Positions 5,822 to 11,158 of a stretch of 11,158 nt of DNA are shown here, in pieces. Source of the DNA: Mageeibacillus sp. UBA5734 (GTDB taxonomy: Bacteria > Bacillota > Clostridia > Saccharofermentanales > UBA5734); assembly GCA_002419365.1 (NCBI GenBank), contig DIGA01000071.1, forward strand, positions 1-11,158. Reading direction: 5' to 3'. The translations under genes were made by a program, and so were the position numbers. Numbering within the stretch: the first letter of the stretch is position 1; each line of letters begins with the position of its first letter. The notes beneath the pieces are model-generated. The model was not told where the DNA came from and ran no database searches. It worked only from the letters and a program-made list of their open reading frames with translations.

Positions 5822-6570
5822 AACGTGTTTGCCGTTCCTGCGATCGCCTCACCGATCACCAGGTCTTCCGGTGTGGTCATCTTGATATTGGTGTAGTCGC
5901 CAGCCACCAGCCAGGTGGGCTGGCCGACTGCTTCCATGGCTGCCAGGTCATCCGTGACTTGGCGGCCATCTTTTTCGAGCTGTTCATAGGCCGATAGCAG
6001 CTGGGAGAAATAGGCACCTTGGGGGGTTTGCATCGCAAAGAGACGGCTGCGGTCCAAGGTTTGTTCGATCCTGCCATCCGGACTGACTACCTTGATCGTG
6101 TCCTTGACCGGAACGGCAGCGCCACAGGCACCCCTTTTTTCGGCGATGGCAGCGATGCAGCGGTCGAGGATCGCACCCGTGACAAAGCAGCGTGCGCCAT
6201 CATGGACCAGGACCATGCTGGAAGATGCATCGGGCCGCATGACCTGGAGCTGGCGCAAGCCGGAAAGCACCGATGCCTGCCGGGTTTCGCCGCCATCGGC
6301 CAGGGCGACCAGCTTGCGCAGATCAAAGCGCTGGATCAGCAGAGCCATGGCTTCGCTTTCATCAGCAGCAGTCACGACCACGTATCCTGCCACCTGGCTA
6401 TGCATCTCAAAAGCGAGCAACGTCCGGATGATCAGGGGCAAGCCTCCGACTTCGAGAAATTGCTTGTTGTGGCCAGCGCCCATCCGGCTGCCACTGCCTG
6501 CGGCAGGAATGACCACATAGACGGGGACAGGCTCTGCAGGGGTTGAGGGGGGCATGGGTTGTCCAGTCAT
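5812..6570 (-). CDS. ispD: 2-C-methyl-D-erythritol 4-phosphate cytidylyltransferase (IspD)
   Basis: IspD transfers CMP from CTP to methylerythritol 4-phosphate, two steps before IspF in the MEP pathway. The 252-residue protein carries the nucleotide-binding loop IPAAGSGSRMG (residues 21-31) with N-K36-Q-F after it, then VLVHDGAR, VPVKDTIK, FAMQTPQGA and NIKMTTPEDL, all diagnostic of the family. HDGARCF has Cys where proline is usual. The N-terminus carries about 14 extra, proline-rich residues. I kept the ATG at 6570 because GGAGG lies 9 bases upstream on the minus strand; a second ATG five codons later has no such site. The gene starts 15 bases after the radA stop, so radA and ispD are probably one operon. 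No terminator is visible at its 3' end, which overlaps ispF. Confidence 0.92.
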   Translation of the reverse strand: MTGQPMPPSTPAEPVPVYVVIPAAGSGSRMGAGHNKQFLEVGGLPLIIRTLLAFEMHSQVAGYVVVTAADESEAMALLIQRFDLRKLVALADGGETRQASVLSGLRQLQVMRPDASSSMVLVHDGARCFVTGAILDRCIAAIAEKRGACGAAVPVKDTIKVVSPDGRIEQTLDRSRLFAMQTPQGAYFSQLLSAYEQLEKDGRQVTDDLAAMEAVGQPTWLVAGDYTNIKMTTPEDLVIGEAIAGTANTFQV

Positions 6571-6585
6571 GGTGGGCTACCTCCA

Positions 6586-7998
6586 TCATTCAAATAAAAT
6601 ATCGAGGGCTTCGGTCATCCGGTCGATGTAATAGATCTCGCAGGTGTCGGGCAGCTTGACCTTGCCAAGGCTCGCGCGGCTGCTGGCTGGGACCAGGAAA
6701 TAATCAAATCCCAATCGGCTGGCCTCGGAAATCCGGCGGTCGAGCTGGCTGACTGACCGTACCTCGCCCGCCAGTCCGATCTCTCCCAGGATGATCGTCT
6801 GCGCTTTGACCGGACGATTTTTGACGCTCGAAATGACCGCGCTGACGATGGCCAGATCCGCGGCTGTTTCAGAAATTTTCAGGCCGCCGACCACATTGAG
6901 GTAGGCATCGAGATTGCCCAGGCCGAGACCGAGTTTTTTCTCGACGACGGCCAGGAGCATGGACAGGCGGTTGCGCTCGATCCCCTGGGCCATGCGCAGC
7001 GGCGTGGCATAGGTGGTTTCATTGAGCAAGGCCTGCAGTTCGACCAGCAGGGGCCGGGTGCCCTCGAGACAGGCGGTGATCACCGATCCTGGCACCGCCA
7101 GGGGACGGCCATTGAGCAGCGCTTCCGACGCATTGGCGACGCAAGTCAGGCCGGAATCGCTCATTTCGAACAGCCCCAGCTCATCCGTGGCACCAAAGCG
7201 GTTCTTGACCGCGCGCAGCATGCGGATGTCCTGGTGGCGTTCGCCCTCGAAATAGAGGACGGTGTCCACCATATGCTCGAGCACGCGGGGTCCGGCGATT
7301 GCGCCATCCTTGGTGACATGGCCGACCAGGACGATCGTGATGCCCAGGTTCTTGGCCAGGCGCAGCAATCCGGCGGCAGCTTCCCGTACTTGGCTGACAC
7401 TGCCCGGGGCCGAGCTGATCTCCTCGACATACAGGGTCTGGATCGAATCGACAATCGCCAGCTGGGGCCGGTTCTTTTCCAACGCCGCAGCGACGGTTTC
7501 AAAATCCGTCGCCGCGAGCAGCTGCACCCGTTCTGCCGGTGTGCCCAGACGATCGGCACGCAGACGGATCTGCTCCGGCGATTCTTCGCCAGAGATATAG
7601 AGCGTCTTGGTTTCTGGGGGCAGCAGGCCCAGAACCTGCAGGAGCAAAGTCGATTTGCCGATGCCAGGGTCACCGCCCAGCAGGATCAGGGACCCACGGA
7701 CAAAGCCACCGCCCAGTACCCGGTCGAGCTCGGACAATCCGCTGGAGAGCCTCGTCTTGCGGTCAGCGACGACCTGGCCGAGATTGATGACCTCGGTGCG
7801 TCCCGCCCCAGAGACTCCCGCCATGTGCCCCTCATCCAGCCAGCTCGTGCGGCGTGATGGCTTGGTGCTGGTGGAACCGGTGACCACCCTTTCCTCAACG
7901 AGGGTGTTCCAGGCGCCACAGCCGGGACATTTGCCCAGCCAGCCGCTGGTCTCATGGCCACAATCGGTGCAGAAAAATCGGGTCTTGGCTTTGGCCAT
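6586..7998 (-). CDS. radA: DNA repair protein RadA (branch-migration helicase)
   Basis: RadA/Sms is a RecA-like hexameric motor that extends and processes recombination intermediates. The 470-residue protein has an N-terminal zinc finger (Cys10, Cys13, Cys24, Cys27), a Walker A motif GGDPGIGKST at 108-117 (Lys115), Walker B at about VDSIQ (183-187), the RadA signature KNRFG at 265-269, and a C-terminal Lon-protease-like domain that includes LGLGNLDAYLNVVGGLKI and the segment ILGEIGLAGEVRSVSQLDRR. Length is normal for the family. Longer in-frame starts exist up to 8121, but the start at 7998 has AAGGAG about 8 bases upstream and begins right at the conserved MAKAKTRFFC. It is divergent from araD and precedes ispD in the same direction. 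Confidence 0.95.
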   Translation of the reverse strand: MAKAKTRFFCTDCGHETSGWLGKCPGCGAWNTLVEERVVTGSTSTKPSRRTSWLDEGHMAGVSGAGRTEVINLGQVVADRKTRLSSGLSELDRVLGGGFVRGSLILLGGDPGIGKSTLLLQVLGLLPPETKTLYISGEESPEQIRLRADRLGTPAERVQLLAATDFETVAAALEKNRPQLAIVDSIQTLYVEEISSAPGSVSQVREAAAGLLRLAKNLGITIVLVGHVTKDGAIAGPRVLEHMVDTVLYFEGERHQDIRMLRAVKNRFGATDELGLFEMSDSGLTCVANASEALLNGRPLAVPGSVITACLEGTRPLLVELQALLNETTYATPLRMAQGIERNRLSMLLAVVEKKLGLGLGNLDAYLNVVGGLKISETAADLAIVSAVISSVKNRPVKAQTIILGEIGLAGEVRSVSQLDRRISEASRLGFDYFLVPASSRASLGKVKLPDTCEIYYIDRMTEALDILFE

Positions 7999-8011
7999 CT
8001 TGGGATCTCCT

Positions 8012-8040
8012 TTGCGGGTCATCGGTATTTTCATTATAAT
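8012..8040 (+). promoter_or_regulatory. Candidate araD promoter
   Basis: TATAAT at 8035-8040 is a perfect -10 box. TTGCGG at 8012-8017, 17 bases before it, shares the TTG of the -35 consensus. Transcription would start near 8047, giving a leader of about 40 nt with the ribosome binding site GGAGG at 8071-8075. It shares its -10 region with the minus-strand candidate for radA. Confidence 0.5.
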
Positions 8041-8061
8041 GGTAATGCCAATGGATAGAAA
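8033..8061 (-). promoter_or_regulatory. Candidate radA-ispD promoter, sharing a symmetric -10 box
   Basis: On the minus strand TATAAT is found at 8038-8033, because CATTATAATG (8032-8041) is a perfect palindrome. TTTCTA at 8061-8056, 17 bases upstream, is a weak -35 (3 of 6). Transcription would start near 8026, about 28 nt before the radA ATG. Confidence 0.4.
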
Positions 8062-8086
8062 ACCCATCAGGGAGGATCGACTCATT

Positions 8087-8788
8087 ATGGAACGACTGAT
8101 CGAACAAGTCCTGACTGCCAATCGTGAACTCCCAGCTCATCAGCTGGTCCTCTATACCTGGGGCAATGTCAGCGCCATCGACCGTGAACAAGGCCTGATC
8201 GCGATCAAGCCGAGTGGCATCCCCTATGAAAAGCTCCTGGCCCGCCACATCGTCGTCCTCGACCTCGAGGGCAAGGTCGTGCGTGGGACCTATCGCCCGA
8301 GCAGCGACACGGCTACTCACCTGGCCCTGTACCGCCGCTACCCGGACATTGGTGGCATCGTGCATACGCGCTCCCGCTGGGCCACGATCTGGGCCCAGGC
8401 CGAGCTGGACCTGCCGGCGTTTGGCACCAGCCACGCTGACCATTTCTACGGCGCGATCCCCTGCACCCGTCCCCTGACCGCCGAGGAAATCCACACCGAC
8501 TATGAAAGCAATATCGGCAAGGTCATCCTCGAGACATTCGATGAGCGCCAGCTCGATCCTGCGACCGTGCCAGCGGTTCTGGTCGCCGCCCATGGTCCCT
8601 ATTCCTGGGGCCGCGACGCCGACGAAGCTGTCGTCAATGCCGTCGTCCTCGAGGAATGCGCCATGATGGCCTGGCATACCCGGATGATCCAACCGGAGGT
8701 CCAGCCGATCCTGAGTGACCTCCTGGACAAGCATTATTTGCGAAAACATGGCAAGACTGCCTATTACGGCCAAAAGCAGAAAGGCTGA
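8087..8788 (+). CDS. araD: L-ribulose-5-phosphate 4-epimerase homologue (AraD family) with one zinc ligand changed
   Basis: AraD interconverts L-ribulose 5-phosphate and D-xylulose 5-phosphate by a zinc-dependent, aldolase-like mechanism. The 233-residue protein aligns with E. coli AraD (231 residues) nearly without gaps, at an offset of two. Conserved: WGNVSA (25-30), KPSG (41-44), SSD (72-74), His93, Asp118 (E. coli Asp120), PCTR (125-128), His169 (E. coli His171), KHYLRKHG (215-222) and Tyr227 (E. coli Tyr229). The residue matching E. coli zinc ligand His97 is Arg95, codon CGC at 8369-8371. The ORF extends upstream to 7607, but that part lies across radA; the ATG at 8087 matches the family N-terminus and has AGGGAGG at 8069-8075. 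Either the enzyme is impaired or altered, or this is a point mutation. The second acyl-CoA ligase follows after 4 bases. Confidence 0.88.
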   Translation: MERLIEQVLTANRELPAHQLVLYTWGNVSAIDREQGLIAIKPSGIPYEKLLARHIVVLDLEGKVVRGTYRPSSDTATHLALYRRYPDIGGIVHTRSRWATIWAQAELDLPAFGTSHADHFYGAIPCTRPLTAEEIHTDYESNIGKVILETFDERQLDPATVPAVLVAAHGPYSWGRDADEAVVNAVVLEECAMMAWHTRMIQPEVQPILSDLLDKHYLRKHGKTAYYGQKQKG

Positions 8789-8792
8789 CCCT

Positions 8793-10580
8793 ATGACGCC
8801 TGACCGATCCGTTATTCCGACACCGTGGACAGCCCATTACGACCCCTGGTTCGAGCCCACGCTCGCCTATCCCGACCTGACCTTGTACGAGCTGTTCCTC
8901 AAGGCGGCCAACCGCTTTCCCGATTATCCTGCCCTGACCTATTTCGGCCGGACATTCACCTATCTGGCTGTGCATGAGCAAATCGAGGAAGCAGCCGAAG
9001 CATTGACTGTCCTGGGTTTCAAACCCGGCCAGGTCGCCACGATCTGCCTGCCCAATATTCCCCAGGCTGTTGTCTTCTTCTATGCGGTCAACCGCCTCGG
9101 CGGGATCTGCAACATGGTCCATCCCCTGTCACCGCCGGAGGAACTGCGCCATTTCCTGCGCACTGCCGGGTCGGATTATCTGATCATCCTCGACGCCCTG
9201 CTGCCCAAGCAATCAGACATGCTCGCCCAGGCTGGCCTGCGCAAAGTGATCGCCTGTTCCGTGGCCGATGACATGAAACCATTGACCCGTTTCCTTTTCA
9301 AACTGACCAAGGGTCGCAAGATCAAGCCTGTCCCCAGTGACTCCACCACTATCCAGTGGCAGGACTTCCTCGCCCTGGGCCAGCGCGATCCGTCCCAGGT
9401 CTTTGCCGACCGCAAACCCTATGAGCGGATGATCGACCCCAAGGCCTGCGCCGTCTATCTGCACAGCGGCGGCACCACCGGTGAACCGAAGACCATCATG
9501 CTCTCCTCGTTCAATTTCAATGCCCTGGCGATCCAGGGACCGCAGATCATCGGCCAGGCCAATGACGAGCATTTCGATCCCAAGGGCATGGCCATGGTCA
9601 TGATCCTGCCCCTGTTCCATGGCTTTGGCCTCTGCATGGGCATGCACACCATGCTGGCCAATGGCATGCGCTGCATCCTGGTGCCCCAGTTCTCGCCCGA
9701 TGTCCTGGCTCAAGTCATCGTCAAGGAAAAACCGAGCTTCATCGCTGCGGTCCCGACCCTGTTCGAAGGGATCCTCAGGAACCATCACCTGAAAAACGCC
9801 GATCTCTCCTGCCTGAAGGCCGTCTTTTGTGGTGGCGACACGCTGACTGCCGATCTCAAGCAGCGCTTCGACACCTTCATCCAAGCCCGCGGTGCCTCCT
9901 GCTCCCTGCGTGAAGGCTATGGCCTGACCGAGACCGTCACCGTCTGCGCTGTCAATCCCCAACTCGAAGCCCGGGCCGAAACCGTCGGCCTGCCGTTGTC
10001 CGATGTCCTGATGAAAGTCATCGACCCCCAGACCCTGGCTACGGTCCCCAATGGCCAGGATGGCGAATTCTGCATCCATGCCCCGACCCGGATGATCGGC
10101 TATCTCCACGACGAAACTGCCACCGCCAATACAATCCGCATCCATGCCGACGGCCTCGACTGGGTCCATACCGGTGACTATGGTTTCATGGATGACGATG
10201 GCTATTTCCATTTCAAACAGCGCATGAAGCGCATCCTCAAGGTCTCCGGCGTGCCCGTCTTTCCCTCCCAAGTCGAAGACGTCATCGCCAGCGTGCCCGG
10301 CGTCCGACTGGCCTGCGCCATCGGCGTCCCGCACCCCTACAAAATGCAGATCGTCAAAGCCTTCGTCGTGCCGGAAAACCCCCATGCCGACCACGAGCAG
10401 CTGCGCAGCCAGATCCTGCAAAAATGTGAGCAGGCCCTGATCCCCTACGCGATTCCGAAGGAAATCGAGTTCCGCGATGACCTGCCGCGCACCAAGGTCG
10501 GCAAGATCGATTTCATCGAACTCGAGCGTCAGGAGCTGGCGAAAATCGAAGCTGCCAAGTCCGCGGAAGCAAAGGCTTGA
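8793..10580 (+). CDS. AMP-forming acyl-CoA ligase, long-chain/CaiC-like type
   Basis: This 595-residue ANL-superfamily enzyme is a second acyl-CoA ligase, unlike the one at 3615. Motifs are intact: A3 HSGGTTGEPK at residues 224-233, A5 REGYGLTE, A7 HTGDYGFMDDDGYF, the hinge QRMKRILKVSGVPVFPSQVE, and A10 LPRTKVGKIDF at 564-574 with catalytic Lys571. The SGGTTG form of the P-loop and the KVSGVPVFPSQVE hinge suggest a fatty- or aromatic-acid ligase rather than acetyl-CoA synthetase, but the substrate is not readable. The ORF is open upstream to 8715 inside araD; the ATG at 8793, 8 bases after AAGG (8781-8784) and starting just after the araD stop, is the sensible start. It is almost surely cotranscribed with araD. 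No terminator is visible after it before the tRNA promoter. Confidence 0.88.
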   Translation: MTPDRSVIPTPWTAHYDPWFEPTLAYPDLTLYELFLKAANRFPDYPALTYFGRTFTYLAVHEQIEEAAEALTVLGFKPGQVATICLPNIPQAVVFFYAVNRLGGICNMVHPLSPPEELRHFLRTAGSDYLIILDALLPKQSDMLAQAGLRKVIACSVADDMKPLTRFLFKLTKGRKIKPVPSDSTTIQWQDFLALGQRDPSQVFADRKPYERMIDPKACAVYLHSGGTTGEPKTIMLSSFNFNALAIQGPQIIGQANDEHFDPKGMAMVMILPLFHGFGLCMGMHTMLANGMRCILVPQFSPDVLAQVIVKEKPSFIAAVPTLFEGILRNHHLKNADLSCLKAVFCGGDTLTADLKQRFDTFIQARGASCSLREGYGLTETVTVCAVNPQLEARAETVGLPLSDVLMKVIDPQTLATVPNGQDGEFCIHAPTRMIGYLHDETATANTIRIHADGLDWVHTGDYGFMDDDGYFHFKQRMKRILKVSGVPVFPSQVEDVIASVPGVRLACAIGVPHPYKMQIVKAFVVPENPHADHEQLRSQILQKCEQALIPYAIPKEIEFRDDLPRTKVGKIDFIELERQELAKIEAAKSAEAKA

Positions 10581-10630
10581 AACGGGCATAACCAGACATA
10601 ACCACCAGTCAGAACCGCCCGCCAAATCGG

Positions 10631-10659
10631 TTGACAGCCTCCCGCCGGCCCCCTATAAT
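10631..10659 (+). promoter_or_regulatory. Consensus sigma-A promoter of tRNA-Ala
   Basis: TTGACA at 10631-10636 and TATAAT at 10654-10659 are both perfect consensus boxes, separated by the ideal 17 bases. The tRNA begins 18 bases after the -10 box, so the expected 5' leader is only about 10-12 nt. This is the strongest promoter in the window, as expected for a stable RNA. Confidence 0.9.
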
Positions 10660-10677
10660 AGCGATGTTACCCAACTC

Positions 10678-10753
<76 letters not shown>

Positions 10754-10759
10754 AAAATT

Positions 10760-10775
10760 GTCTGAAAAGTCAGAC
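10760..10775 (+). other. Small hairpin just after the tRNA
   Basis: GTCTGA (10760-10765) pairs with TCAGAC (10770-10775) around the loop AAAG. It lies 6 bases after the CCA end and before the terminator, so it would be part of the 3' trailer that is cut off during tRNA maturation. Its role is unknown. Confidence 0.45.
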
Positions 10776-10780
10776 ATGAA

Positions 10781-10814
10781 GCGAAAAAGCACTGAAAATC
10801 AGTGCTTTTTTCGC
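10781..10814 (+). terminator. Intrinsic terminator after tRNA-Ala, probably bidirectional
   Basis: AAAAAGCACTGA (10784-10795) pairs with TCAGTGC plus T residues (10799-10810) around an AAA loop, followed by the T run at 10806-10811. GCG/CGC extends the stem with one bulge. On the opposite strand the same hairpin is followed by five T, so it could also stop transcription coming from the transposase gene. Confidence 0.88.
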
Positions 10815-11158
10815 GTTTTCCGAGCGGAAGTATTAGTAAATGCAAAAAGTTTGAAAAATGAGACCTCTGCCTACCCCATCATTCCCGCTACCAGGGCCGG
10901 AACGCCGACCAGATTGATCGCTCGTTTAAGATTGTAGACCAGAAAGCTCAAGCCAAGCTCTCCGGTGGCCTTTTCCATGCCCCGGCAGAGCAGATAGCGT
11001 GCATCGTGATGCCATTTGACGGTCCCAAACGGGTGCTCCGCCAGGCACATTCGCTTCTTGAGGATCGCATCGTCACTGCAGATGCAGAGTTGGACCTTCT
11101 TTTTCGCCAGATCGTTTCGGTCCAGGGTGTGATTGAACGGACTTACGGTGAGATCCGG
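10815..11158 (-). mobile_element. 3' end of an IS1182-like insertion sequence
   Basis: The transposase gene enters from the right edge and stops 57 bases after the tRNA terminator. The terminal inverted repeat of the element should lie between about 10815 and 10870, but with only one end in view I cannot place it, so the left boundary is approximate. The 10815-10870 stretch holds no gene. Confidence 0.6.
10871..11158 (-). CDS. IS1182-type transposase, C-terminal part (runs off the window)
   Basis: The minus strand is open from the right edge to a TAG at 10873-10871, giving the last 95 residues of a protein whose start lies outside the window. It contains EHPFGTVKW, then YLLCRGMEKATGELGL and FLVYNLKRAINLVG. 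This EHPFGT ... R/KG-x-EK-x-GE ... YN-x-RAI pattern is the C-terminal end of the DDE domain in IS1182-family transposases, including the last catalytic Glu. The stop codon after a natural C-terminus suggests this end is intact. Whether the whole gene is complete cannot be told. Confidence 0.8.
   Translation of the reverse strand, partial: PDLTVSPFNHTLDRNDLAKKKVQLCICSDDAILKKRMCLAEHPFGTVKWHHDARYLLCRGMEKATGELGLSFLVYNLKRAINLVGVPALVAGMMG

Noticed and set aside
7607..8086. Upstream extension of the araD frame, which could make a fused 393-residue protein
   Set aside because: The extension is antisense to radA, and a ribosome binding site and the family N-terminus place the start at 8087.
7999..8121. 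41-residue N-terminal extension of RadA
   Set aside because: It has no family similarity, crosses the divergent promoter, and the ATG at 7998 has a good ribosome binding site.
7952..8773. A 273-codon minus-strand frame opposite araD
   Set aside because: It overlaps both the radA start and all of araD, and shows no family features.
10583..10621. CGGGC/GCCCG inverted repeat after the second acyl-CoA ligase as a terminator
   Set aside because: The loop is 29 bases and there is no T run after it.
9213..10625. A 470-codon open frame on the minus strand opposite the second acyl-CoA ligase
   Set aside because: It mirrors the codon bias of the ligase on the other strand, its composition is dominated by Asp, Gly, His and Gln repeats typical of antisense frames, and the plus strand has complete ANL-family motifs.

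Overview
The window reads as a gene-dense, moderately GC-rich stretch of a bacterial chromosome, most likely an anaerobic Bacillota (Clostridia-like) organism. The support is indirect: strong AGGAGG-type ribosome binding sites, a QueT-family vitamin/queuosine-precursor transporter, an HTH-cupin regulator next to an AMP-forming acyl-CoA ligase, a Cys-rich N-terminus on the Mrp ATPase, the MEP isoprenoid pathway, and a tRNA with encoded CCA. I cannot name a genus from the sequence. No gap between genes exceeds 300 bases.

Left part (1-2925, + strand). A promoter and a roughly 110-nt structured leader precede queT. A class I methyltransferase of the RsmC/YbxB type follows. Then come an Mrp/NBP35 Fe-S carrier ATPase and a translationally coupled thioredoxin-fold lipoprotein that has lost both active-site cysteines. 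An intrinsic terminator at 2896-2925 closes this block.

Middle (2985-5821, + strand). An HTH-cupin regulator is followed 60 bases later by an AMP-forming acyl-CoA ligase, whose stop codon overlaps the start of ispF. The ispF 3' end overlaps by 10 bases the 3' end of ispD, which comes from the opposite strand. radA and ispD form a minus-strand pair (5812-7998). The last two cytidyl/cyclodiphosphate-handling MEP genes therefore lie tail to tail in different transcription units.

Right part (8035-11158). radA and an araD homologue are divergently transcribed from an 88-bp gap centred on a palindromic -10 box (CATTATAATG). araD is followed after 4 bases by a second AMP-forming acyl-CoA ligase. 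The AraD protein keeps nearly all known active-site residues except one zinc-binding histidine, which is arginine. A tRNA-Ala(CGC) with its own consensus promoter, a small hairpin and an intrinsic terminator follows. The window ends inside the 3' part of an IS1182-type transposase gene on the minus strand.

Most genes are housekeeping. The points that most deserve a second look are the queT leader, the AraD substitution, the cysteine-less thioredoxin-fold partner of Mrp, the divergent IspF and the symmetric divergent promoter. I found no clear sign of a wholly new multi-gene system, and no CRISPR array, phage module or defence island.
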